Below, one piece after another: positions 17,802 to 25,643 of a stretch of DNA of 64,000 nt. The notes beneath the pieces were generated by a model. The model searched no databases and was not told the DNA's origin. It was given only the letters and a program-made list of their open reading frames with translations. Origin of the DNA: Clostridia bacterium (GTDB lineage: Bacteria > Bacillota > Clostridia > TANB77 > CAG-508). Both the position numbers and the translations under genes were made by a program. Every line of letters begins with the position of its first letter. Positions within the stretch are counted from its first letter, which is position 1. Where the stretch lies: the NCBI GenBank assembly GCA_900752335.1, contig CAADUZ010000024.1, positions 41,840 through 105,839 on the forward strand, given 5' to 3'.

Positions 17802-18302
17802 TTAATTTTCAAAATTAATTTCTTTTACATTATCCTCTATCAAAAAAATCATATTTTCGTGTAAAGCACTAGCATCCACTATTTTTTCTGTATCTAGCTT
17901 AATATATGTGCCTTCAGCATTGGCTAGTGTATTTCCATGTATGTCTAATATTTTAGCCTCTGCTTTTATAAACTTCGGTGTTGATTTTATAATTTTTCCA
18001 ACGCCAATTAATTCCTCATTATATGGCACTGGTTTTCTGTATTCTGTATCAAGCTTCATTGTAACGGCAAAGTCTTCCTCATTTTCTACCCAATAGGCTC
18101 TTAAACCTAACTCGTCAAGCATTGCTGTAATAAGTCCTCCATGTACTCTTCCCGGATAACTTTGGTGGAATTCTTCATATTTAAATTTAGTCATAACGCT
18201 ACTATCTTCCATGTTATAAAATGGTGCTTTTAATCCATATTTATTGTTCATTCCGCATATAACGCACATTTCACTATTTTTTTGCTTACTAATTACTTTC
18301 AT
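17802..18302 (-). CDS. PaaI/hotdog-fold thioesterase
   Basis: The start is ATG 18302 behind TTAGGAG, giving about 166 residues. A CxxC pair (CVICG) opens the protein and is followed by the hotdog core, with YPGRVHGGLITAMLDELG carrying the HGG motif of PaaI-type acyl-CoA thioesterases. The N-terminal CVICG is typical of one clostridial subgroup. The substrate is unknown. It lies 17 bases upstream of copZ and may be co-transcribed, without an obvious functional link. Confidence 0.85.
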   Translation of the reverse strand: MKVISKQKNSEMCVICGMNNKYGLKAPFYNMEDSSVMTKFKYEEFHQSYPGRVHGGLITAMLDELGLRAYWVENEEDFAVTMKLDTEYRKPVPYNEELIGVGKIIKSTPKFIKAEAKILDIHGNTLANAEGTYIKLDTEKIVDASALHENMIFLIEDNVKEINFEN

Positions 18303-18382
18303 TTTCTCTACGCTCCTAATTAATACTTCACTTTTAACATGTATCATTATATCACAATATTAAATTATTTTCCTATTAATTT

Positions 18383-20011
18383 TTAAAAATTTGCTTGCTT
18401 CATTACATTGCTAATAAACTCTTCTTTTTGCAAAGGTTTTGAGTAATAATACCCTTGCAGAATATCACAACCTTTTTCCGTTAAATATTCTTTCTGTGTT
18501 TTTGTTTCCACCCCTTCTGCTATGGTTTTTAATTTAAACTTTTTGGCTATATTTAATATATCTTCTACAATATTTTGGTCTACAAAAGACTTGTCTATTT
18601 TAAGTATATCTATTGGCATATCATATAGAATGTTTAAAGAAGAATATCCTGTTCCAAAATCGTCTATTGATATTAGAAATCCTGCTTTTTTTATTTCTTT
18701 CATAATTTTTATCATATCTATTTTGCTATCTATCGTTGCACTTTCAGTTATTTCTAAATCTAATTTTTCAGTGCTTATGCCATACTTATTAGCTATTTTT
18801 GCGTAGTCATTTATGAAGTCCTTTTCTACCAAATGTTTTCTTGAAACATTAATCGATATAGGTATATCCACACCATAGTTTTCTTTCCATTCTTTCATGT
18901 CCTTGCAGACTCTTTCAAAAATATATAGGTCTAATTTTAATATGAATTTGTTTCTTTCAAAAATCGGTATAAACACACTTGGCATAATCATTTTATCATT
19001 TTTCTTCCATCTAACAAGTGCTTCTGCTCCATATATTTTTCCTGTTTTTGCATACACTTTTGGTTGGTAATAAACCACAAATTCGTTATCCTTCAGGGCC
19101 TTTTTCATGTCCTTTTCTATTTGCTTTTCTAATGCTGAATAATTTTTTCTCCTTTTGAAATTTATTATAACTATATATGAAAGAATTGTTAGTATTACAA
19201 TTATAACCACAATAACCATAATAAATGTAGTAAGAAGTGCTTTATTTATTTCGCCTGCTATTGTTTTTGATGGAATAAACGAAACAATGGACCATTTGTT
19301 CACCTCTATATTTTCCTGTGCCATATAATATTTATTGCCGTCTATATCAATTATTTTAGTTTTTTTGTCTTTGTTGTTTTGTAAAATATCTGCTATTTTT
19401 TTACTGTCAATTTCTTTATTACTACTAACAACTATATTTCCTTCTCTATTTGTAATATAGCTAAAACCTTCTCCCTCAAATATTTTATTAGAAAATATAT
19501 CTTTATATGAATTTGTATTTACAATTAAAAGGATTGCTATTTTTTCTTTTTTTATTTTTATCATTTTTGAGTATATATTTATTTCTTCTCCATTTATTTT
19601 ACTTTTTCTGTTTTCTGATATTAAGATTTCTGCATCAGAAAAGAAGTTTTCTTTTTCACTTGAATAGTCTAATTCATACCCATCATTTGTTATAGTATAG
19701 CCATCTTCATACATTATTCCCATTCGTATAAAATTGCTCGTAATCTCACTTTTTTCATATAAATCAAATATTTTTTCTTCATTTATCTCATTATCTTGAG
19801 TTATTTGACTTGCAACAGTTTGCAATATTTCTTTTTGCTTTGATATTTTAGTATTTAAGTTTTCTGCATCAGTTTTTGTTATAGTGTCTATGCTATTACT
19901 TGCATTTGTTTCTATCTTATTTATCATGTATGTCATATAGCTTATTCCTATTGTTACTAGGACTATTAATATGAAGAGGATGGTGAGAAGCGGTTTAATA
20001 TTTTTTCTCAT
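18383..20011 (-). CDS. Membrane c-di-GMP phosphodiesterase (EAL) with an extracellular sensor
   Basis: The 542-residue protein has two membrane helices, near residues 8-29 and 258-283, with a Cache-like sensor between them. The EAL domain follows without GGDEF. Catalytic and metal-site signatures are intact: GAEALVRW, INVSRKHL, LEITES, SIDDFGTGYSSL, LKIDKSF, IAEGVET and LQGYYYSKPL. It should hydrolyse c-di-GMP in response to an external signal and so promote a planktonic state. It is transcribed alone. Confidence 0.93.
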   Translation of the reverse strand: MRKNIKPLLTILFILIVLVTIGISYMTYMINKIETNASNSIDTITKTDAENLNTKISKQKEILQTVASQITQDNEINEEKIFDLYEKSEITSNFIRMGIMYEDGYTITNDGYELDYSSEKENFFSDAEILISENRKSKINGEEINIYSKMIKIKKEKIAILLIVNTNSYKDIFSNKIFEGEGFSYITNREGNIVVSSNKEIDSKKIADILQNNKDKKTKIIDIDGNKYYMAQENIEVNKWSIVSFIPSKTIAGEINKALLTTFIMVIVVIIVILTILSYIVIINFKRRKNYSALEKQIEKDMKKALKDNEFVVYYQPKVYAKTGKIYGAEALVRWKKNDKMIMPSVFIPIFERNKFILKLDLYIFERVCKDMKEWKENYGVDIPISINVSRKHLVEKDFINDYAKIANKYGISTEKLDLEITESATIDSKIDMIKIMKEIKKAGFLISIDDFGTGYSSLNILYDMPIDILKIDKSFVDQNIVEDILNIAKKFKLKTIAEGVETKTQKEYLTEKGCDILQGYYYSKPLQKEEFISNVMKQANF

Positions 20012-20075
20012 AGTTTCACCTTTGCTTATTTTTTTACTATATTTATTTTGAGTTGTATTTTGATTATTTATACAA

Positions 20076-20113
20076 AAAACTACCTACATACTTTATTGTA
20101 CATTGGTAGTTTT
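20076..20113 (-). terminator. Terminator after the patatin gene
   Basis: AAAACTACC (20076-20084) pairs with GGTAGTTTT (20105-20113). On the minus strand the hairpin ends in TTTTTTG. Confidence 0.75.
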
Positions 20114-20116
20114 ATT

Positions 20117-20974
20117 TCATCTATTTATAAATTCTTTTAGAATATCTATTTTCTCTTCCATATCTTTTTTGCCATCTTCATATAATTTTTGCAGTTTTTC
20201 TTTATCTTTTTCTAGTCTTGATACTGTAACAGGCACTTTTGGTGCAATTACCATAATTTCTCCTCTTTTTTCTAATTCGTTAATATGCACTTTTAAGTCA
20301 TTATATCTTTCTGGCATAGTACAAAGTTTTTCCACAAGTTTAGGATATTTATGATAAACTTTTTTATACACACGCTTCATTGTATTAGAAACTTCTGGTT
20401 TTCTATAATCTCTATCACGAGTTAAAACCACTACAATGTTTTTGTGGCCTTCTTTTAATGCCCAGTCTACTGGTATTGGCATTGTTACTGCTCCATCTAA
20501 ATAGTGGTTGTTTCCTATCTTTACCATTCTTGAACAAAGTGGCATACTAGAAGATGCTTGTACCACTTTATATATGTCGTCTTTGCAGTCACTTTTTTCC
20601 ACATATTCTGCTATGCCTTTTTCGCAATTAGTAATAACTGCAATGAATTTTTGCGTTGAATTTTTAAATGTTTCTTCGTCAAAAGGATATTCTTTTTTAG
20701 AAATTTCGTTAAACAAATAGTCGTATCCAATGAGTCCTTTTTCTTTTCTTAATGCTTTTATACCTATGTATCTTGGATTATCGCAATATTCTATATTAAG
20801 TTTTGCCGCCCTGCCTTCTTGTTTTGCCACATAATTCATACCAGTAAGTGCTCCTGCAGAAACACCTAAAATATAATTTGCTTCTATGTTATTCTTTAAT
20901 AATACATCTAAAACGCCTGAAGTATACTGGCTTCTTAAAGCTCCTCCTTCTAGTATTAATGTTAGTTCTTGCAT
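20117..20974 (-). CDS. Patatin-like phospholipase
   Basis: The 285-residue protein has the serine hydrolase motifs LILEGGALRSQYTSGVLD (oxyanion loop), GVSAGAL (nucleophile Ser) and the catalytic Asp in YLDGAVTMPIP. It resembles the YjjU/RssA group of cytosolic patatins. The substrate is probably lipid or acyl ester. It starts at an ATG behind AAAGGTG. Confidence 0.92.
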   Translation of the reverse strand: MQELTLILEGGALRSQYTSGVLDVLLKNNIEANYILGVSAGALTGMNYVAKQEGRAAKLNIEYCDNPRYIGIKALRKEKGLIGYDYLFNEISKKEYPFDEETFKNSTQKFIAVITNCEKGIAEYVEKSDCKDDIYKVVQASSSMPLCSRMVKIGNNHYLDGAVTMPIPVDWALKEGHKNIVVVLTRDRDYRKPEVSNTMKRVYKKVYHKYPKLVEKLCTMPERYNDLKVHINELEKRGEIMVIAPKVPVTVSRLEKDKEKLQKLYEDGKKDMEEKIDILKEFINR

Positions 20975-21005
20975 TTTATCACCTTTCTAATTCATACATG
21001 TTGTT

Positions 21006-21560
21006 TTATATATTCTTTTTTACTCTACATGGATTTCCATACGCTACTACATTTGCAGGAATGTCCTTCGTTACAACACTTCCTGCCCCTATTGTAGAAT
21101 TATCGCCTATTGTAACCCCTGGAAGAATTGTAACATTTCCTCCTATCCATACATTGTTTCCAATTTTTACACTTTTTGCATATTCTAGTCCTTCATTTCG
21201 CTCTTCTGTATTTATAGGGTGGTAAGCAGTATAAATGTTACAGTTTGGAGCAATAAATACATTATCTCCTATTTCAACTTTAGCAGCATCCAATATTATT
21301 AATCCGTGATTTGCATAAAAATTATCTCCAACACTTATATTATATCCATAATCACATAAAAAAGGCTGTTCTATGCGAATATTTTTTCCTGCTTTTCCTA
21401 ATATTTTATTAATTATTTCTTCTCTTTTCTCTATTGCTGATGGTTTTAGATTATTGTATTCATAACATAAGTCTTTTGCCTTAAGCATTTCATTTATTAA
21501 TTCTTTGTCATAATTAGGATTATATATCTCTCCTAAATCTCTTTTTTCTTTTTCAGTCAC
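21006..21560 (-). CDS. Maltose/galactoside O-acetyltransferase family enzyme
   Basis: The 184-residue protein begins with the Mac domain (KEKRDLGEIYNPNYDKEL) and continues as a left-handed beta helix of hexapeptide repeats, including IEQPFLCDYGYNISVGDNFYAN, GNNVWIGGNVTILPGVTIGD and GAGSVVTKDIPANVVAYGNP. These enzymes acetylate sugars from acetyl-CoA. The start is a GTG behind AAGGAGAATAAAA, only 2 bases from the stop of the upstream gene, so the two are co-transcribed. Confidence 0.9.
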   Translation of the reverse strand: MTEKEKRDLGEIYNPNYDKELINEMLKAKDLCYEYNNLKPSAIEKREEIINKILGKAGKNIRIEQPFLCDYGYNISVGDNFYANHGLIILDAAKVEIGDNVFIAPNCNIYTAYHPINTEERNEGLEYAKSVKIGNNVWIGGNVTILPGVTIGDNSTIGAGSVVTKDIPANVVAYGNPCRVKKNI

Positions 21561-21562
21561 TT

Positions 21563-22183
21563 TTATTCTCCTTTGTTGTTATTTTCGTTTTTATCATCGC
21601 TTATTCCCATTGTTTCTTTTATAACTTGATTTAAAAACTCAATATTTGCATCATCTAATACAGTTTCTTTATCATTTTTTGATAAGCTTTTTATCTCTGG
21701 TTTAAAGCAGTATATTATTCCATTAGTGTCTTCTATTATATATGTTACTGTAGCATTATCAGTTATTTTGCTATTATATTCCAAATGTCCTATTATATCT
21801 CTAATATCGCTTTTATTTATATCATTTACTTCTTTTTTGTTCTCTGGGTCTTTAGTAGAATATATATACATTGGTGCCCTATCATACTCTTCTACTTCGT
21901 TGTCAAAATCATTTATATCCATAAGCCAAGAGCCAATTTTGGTTTCGTTATATCCATTTATTTTATTAAATTTTATAACCTTATATCCAAGTCCATAATA
22001 TTCTCTCGAGCCACCATCCAAGTATGCTCCTTCTGATGCGACACAATATAGTGGGTCCATGCCATTATCAATTCTTGCTTTATCTATGCTGTATAAAATT
22101 ATTCCAAGAGTCGTTAGAACTATAACAGAAATTAAAATTATAACTAATATAGATATTAAGGCTACTTTAATCGTTTCTTTCAT
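21563..22183 (-). CDS. Membrane-anchored protein of unknown function
   Basis: The 206-residue protein has an N-terminal membrane helix (about residues 9-33) and an outside domain containing DPLYCVASEGAYLDGGSREYYGLGYKVIKFNK. The tail is rich in Lys, Asp and Asn. I recognise no family. It starts at an ATG with AAGGAGG and is the first gene of a pair with the acetyltransferase. Confidence 0.65.
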   Translation of the reverse strand: MKETIKVALISILVIILISVIVLTTLGIILYSIDKARIDNGMDPLYCVASEGAYLDGGSREYYGLGYKVIKFNKINGYNETKIGSWLMDINDFDNEVEEYDRAPMYIYSTKDPENKKEVNDINKSDIRDIIGHLEYNSKITDNATVTYIIEDTNGIIYCFKPEIKSLSKNDKETVLDDANIEFLNQVIKETMGISDDKNENNNKGE

Positions 22184-22314
22184 ACGTTTTCCTCCTTATT
22201 TTTCCGAGTAATGCTATTCTTTTGTTGTGTTTCAATTTGTATTTATTATGTCATTAAAATTTATATCTTATATTATAATAGATTATATTTATTTTTCCAA
22301 TAGAATTACTAATA

Positions 22315-22384
22315 TTTTTTCAATTTTATTTTACACACAAAAAAACCGCTATAAGTTTTATACTTATAACGGTTATTGGTTTTA
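22315..22384 (-). repeat. Direct repeat copy 1 with a terminator hairpin
   Basis: This 70-bp unit ends the FGE-fold gene transcript. The CCGCTATAAG/CTTATAACGG hairpin is followed by T7 on the minus strand. It matches 23788-23857 at all but 4 positions, so the gene between is bracketed by direct repeats. Confidence 0.85.
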
Positions 22385-22402
22385 AATATTCTACTCTTTC
22401 TA

Positions 22403-23620
22403 TCAGCTTTCAGGATTTACATAAAGCTGGAGGCGGAATGAAATGTTGGTAGAGCTATTGCTCGTAGCAACGTTGCCACGAAAAGCTGCATAGAGGCTAT
22501 TGTAGTAACCACCACCTCTACTGACACAAGGACCGTGGCCGCTTGAGTACTCTGTTGTCCATTCAAAACAATTACCTAATAAATCATGAATATTAGAATA
22601 ATTATCTGCTTCATATTCTCCTGTTTGTGTTCTATTGTCTGTTCCTATATTTCCATAAGTAGCATCGGTTGTTGTTGCTAATAAATATCCTTCTGTATTA
22701 GTCTGACATATAAAGTTTAATGCTGTATCCCATGCATAACTACTTATTAGTTCACTTGTTACATAACTATTTCCATTATACATTGCTTCCGCTTGTGTTT
22801 TTGCATTATCTCTTGTTATATCTACATATGGATTTACTCCTGCTTTACATACATTTCCTTCTCCTTGCTCATATCTGCCTATATAAAACCCTTTGTTATT
22901 AGTTGCGCTTGTTTTAAAAGCATCTATCTGGTCCTTTGCTACTGAATTTTCATTTCCTTCTCCATAATAATATTCATTATCTTCAATATTTTCTCCGGCT
23001 ATTGCATCATCTCCATTTACTGGCGTTGAATCACTATCTGTAAATGTTCTTCTACTTAATTCATTTGTTAATTTACCGGATGAATTTATTGTATCGGATA
23101 CGTTATATTCTCCTACTGGTATCCACACAAATTGATTTCCGGCGTCGTCCTCTATTACTATCCCTTCTTCTACTTTTGTTCCACTATCTTTATCCAAATG
23201 AAATCCACCTGGTATTTTTACAGAATTATCTAAATCGTCTGTTATTGTTGTTGTATCTTCAAATTTTGGTCCATCTTCACTTGGATTTGGTTTTGCTTCT
23301 TCTATTGGCGTAGTTTCTTCTGGTGGATTTGTTGTACCTGTTCCCGCAAGTATGCCGTTTATAAATTTCTCTGCTCCTTTTAATTCGTCTTGCTCGTCTT
23401 TTTGTGCTTGCTCTGTTAATGTTTTTCCTTCTTGGGCTCTTTGTATTAATCCACCTTCTCCGAACACTAATGTTATTGTTACTGTTGCAAGTATTATTAG
23501 AATAATAATTGTTATAACTAATGCAATTAATGTAATACCTCTTTCTTTACTATACATTTTTGAAGTTCTTTGAAGACTTGTTTTGCCTACTTTTTTGTTT
23601 GGCTCATTTGCTTCTTTCAT
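22403..23620 (-). CDS. Prepilin-like surface protein with FGE/C-lectin-fold variable domain
   Basis: The 405-residue protein opens with a basic leader and a prepilin-type segment (ERGITLIALVITIIILIILA, about residues 27-46), so it is probably processed and held in or at the membrane. A spacer rich in Gln, Glu and Pro leads to a formylglycine-generating-enzyme-like domain (KGFYIGRYEQGEG, AWDTALNFICQ, IHDLLGNCFEWTTEY, VSRGGGYYNS, SFRLQLY). This fold is the usual scaffold of diversity-generating-retroelement target proteins. The last third of the domain is the expected variable segment; it is more GC-rich than the rest and full of NNC/NNT codons. No reverse transcriptase is in the window. Terminator-bearing 70-bp repeats flank the gene. 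Confidence 0.75.
   Translation of the reverse strand: MKEANEPNKKVGKTSLQRTSKMYSKERGITLIALVITIIILIILATVTITLVFGEGGLIQRAQEGKTLTEQAQKDEQDELKGAEKFINGILAGTGTTNPPEETTPIEEAKPNPSEDGPKFEDTTTITDDLDNSVKIPGGFHLDKDSGTKVEEGIVIEDDAGNQFVWIPVGEYNVSDTINSSGKLTNELSRRTFTDSDSTPVNGDDAIAGENIEDNEYYYGEGNENSVAKDQIDAFKTSATNNKGFYIGRYEQGEGNVCKAGVNPYVDITRDNAKTQAEAMYNGNSYVTSELISSYAWDTALNFICQTNTEGYLLATTTDATYGNIGTDNRTQTGEYEADNYSNIHDLLGNCFEWTTEYSSGHGPCVSRGGGYYNSLYAAFRGNVATSNSSTNISFRLQLYVNPES
22430..22515 (-). other. Candidate hypervariable (VR) segment
   Basis: The codons after GGT GGT GGT run TAC TAC AAT AGC CTC TAT, and later AGC AAT AGC TCT ACC AAC. This is the pattern produced when adenines of AAY template codons are mutagenised. 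The segment ends at SFRL, where the invariant end of such regions usually lies. Confidence 0.4.
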
Positions 23621-23787
23621 TTTTTCTTTTCTCCTTTCTTATGTACCTTTTTCTTTTTAGTCTTATCCTTTTTGTTTCTTTTTATACATTTATTTAATCA
23701 ATAGTCTTTTCGTACTTTGTCGTTTTATACTTCCAGTACGTTTTTATTTTATACTAATAGTTCTGTTTTTACAATACTTTTTTAAAA

Positions 23788-23857
23788 TTTTTTCAATTTT
23801 ATTTTAGGCACAAAAAAACCGCTATAAGCTTTATACTTATAACGGTTATTTGTTTTA
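23788..23857 (-). repeat. Direct repeat copy 2 with a terminator hairpin
   Basis: This is the second copy of the 70-bp unit at 22315-22384, here downstream of RNase Y, which it probably terminates. The 311-base gap between the FGE-fold gene and RNase Y holds this repeat, the palindromic arm at 23901-23938 and AT-rich sequence that must contain the FGE-gene promoter. Confidence 0.85.
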
Positions 23858-23900
23858 TTCTCAAAATTTGCCATTTTTATCTCTGTCCTCAATGGTTATA

Positions 23901-23938
23901 AAATGGGAAAATGAGACCTGTCCCCAAATTCTCATTTT
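23901..23938. repeat. Single palindromic arm of the GGGACAGGTC family at the rny stop
   Basis: AAAATGAGA (23908-23916) pairs with TCTCATTTT (23930-23938) around ACCTGTCCCC. The TGA stop of RNase Y is part of the element. Confidence 0.75.
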
Positions 23939-25473
23939 GCGTAGTCTATTACTCTTGTTTCTCTAACTAGGTTTACTTTTATCTGTCCTGGGTATTCCAT
24001 TTCGTCTTCTACTTTTTTAGCTACGTCCCTTGCCATTATTACCATTTGGTCGTCTGATATTTTTTCTGGTTTTACTATTATTCTTATTTCTCTACCAGCT
24101 TGTATAGCGAAAGATTTTTCTACTCCTTCAAATGAGTCTGCTATGTTTTCAAGTGATTCTAGCCTTTTTATGTAGTTTTCTAATGTTTCGCGTCTTGCTC
24201 CTGGTCTTGATGCTGATATTGCGTCTGCTGCTTGTACTAAAACTGCTTCTATTGTTTGTGGTTCTACGTCGCCATGGTGTGCTTGTACGGCATTTATTAC
24301 TTTGTCGTTTTCTTTGTATTTCTTTAATACTTCCACACCTATTTCTACGTGTGTTCCTTCCATGTCATGGTCTAACGCTTTACCTATATCATGTAATAAA
24401 CCAGCTCTTCTTGCAAGTTTTGGGTCTAGTCCTAATTCGTCTGCCATTATTCTTGCTAGGTTTGATACTTCTATTGAGTGGTTTAATACATTTTGTCCAT
24501 AGCTTGTCCTGTATTTTAGTTTTCCTATTAATTTTACTAAATCAGGGTGTAATCCAACAACTCCTGTTTCTAAAACAGCTCTTTCTCCTTCTTCTTTTAT
24601 GGTATTTTCAACTTCTTCTTTAGCCTTTTCTACCATTTCTTCTATTTTTGCTGGATGGATTCTTCCATCTTCGATTAGTTTTTCCAATGCTATTTTTGCA
24701 ACTTCTCTTCTTAATGGATCAAATCCAGATATTACTACAGCTTCTGGTGTATCGTCAATGATTAAGTCGATACCTGTTAATGTTTCTAGTGCTTTTATGT
24801 TTCTACCTTCTCTACCTATTATTCTTCCTTTCATGTCGTCATTTGGAAGTGATACTATAGATACAGTAGTTTCTGAAGTATGGTCTGCTGCACATTTTTG
24901 TATAGCATAACCTACTATTTCTCTTGCACTTTTTGTTGCTTCTTCTTTAGTTCTGTTTTCTATTTCTCTAATTACTGCTGCTTTTTCTGCAGTCATTGTT
25001 TTTTCAAGCTCTGAAAGTAATTTTTTCTTTGCTTCTTCTGAAGATAAACCTGAAATTCTTTGTAATTCTTCCATTTGTTTGTTTGTAATTTCTTGTAATT
25101 TTTCATTTTTTGTTTTTAGTTCATTTTCTTGTTGGATTAAGTCTTTTTCTTTCTTATCCATTGCGTCTAATTTTCTTTCTAGGTTTTCTTCCTTTTGGAT
25201 TAATCTTTTTTCCTGTACTTGTACTTCGCCTCTTCTTTCTCTAATCTCGTCATCTAAATCTTTCCTTGCACTTAAAATTTCTTCTTTAGCTTTGAAGATT
25301 TCTTCTTTCTTATTATTTTCTGCTTCAATTTTTGCTCTTTCAATTATTTGCTTTGCCTCATTTTCTGCGCTTTTTAATTTAGATTCAGCAATTTTCTTTC
25401 TTACTAGTATTCCTACAAAAGTAAAAATAACTGCTGTGATTAGAAATATGGCGATATAGATTATAATGTCCAT
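23932..25473 (-). CDS. rny: Ribonuclease Y
   Basis: The start is ATG 25473, behind AGAGGTGTAGAGATT; the upstream MYIENLIERGVEI frame is not needed. The product is 513 residues: an N-terminal membrane helix, a long coiled coil (about residues 25-200), the KH domain (GRIIGREGRNIKALETLTGIDLIIDD) and the HD phosphodiesterase domain (LARRAGLLHDIGKALDH, AVQAHHGD). RNase Y starts decay of many mRNAs at the membrane. It is full length. Confidence 0.96.
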   Translation of the reverse strand: MDIIIYIAIFLITAVIFTFVGILVRKKIAESKLKSAENEAKQIIERAKIEAENNKKEEIFKAKEEILSARKDLDDEIRERRGEVQVQEKRLIQKEENLERKLDAMDKKEKDLIQQENELKTKNEKLQEITNKQMEELQRISGLSSEEAKKKLLSELEKTMTAEKAAVIREIENRTKEEATKSAREIVGYAIQKCAADHTSETTVSIVSLPNDDMKGRIIGREGRNIKALETLTGIDLIIDDTPEAVVISGFDPLRREVAKIALEKLIEDGRIHPAKIEEMVEKAKEEVENTIKEEGERAVLETGVVGLHPDLVKLIGKLKYRTSYGQNVLNHSIEVSNLARIMADELGLDPKLARRAGLLHDIGKALDHDMEGTHVEIGVEVLKKYKENDKVINAVQAHHGDVEPQTIEAVLVQAADAISASRPGARRETLENYIKRLESLENIADSFEGVEKSFAIQAGREIRIIVKPEKISDDQMVIMARDVAKKVEDEMEYPGQIKVNLVRETRVIDYAK

Positions 25474-25643
25474 AATCTCTACACCTCTTTCTATTAAATT
25501 TTCAATGTACAATAAATATATCTAAATTTATATAAAATTTGTAAAATATATTTTTTCCCACATATATATTTTATATTTAATAGGCATTTATGTCAAGTGT
25601 TTTTAGGTAATTTATTTAGTCAAAAAGACTATTTTTTATTTTA

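Noticed and set aside
22315..23857. Treating the 70-bp repeats as insertion-sequence ends
   Set aside because: They are direct, not inverted, the enclosed gene is not a transposase, and each repeat carries a working-looking terminator.
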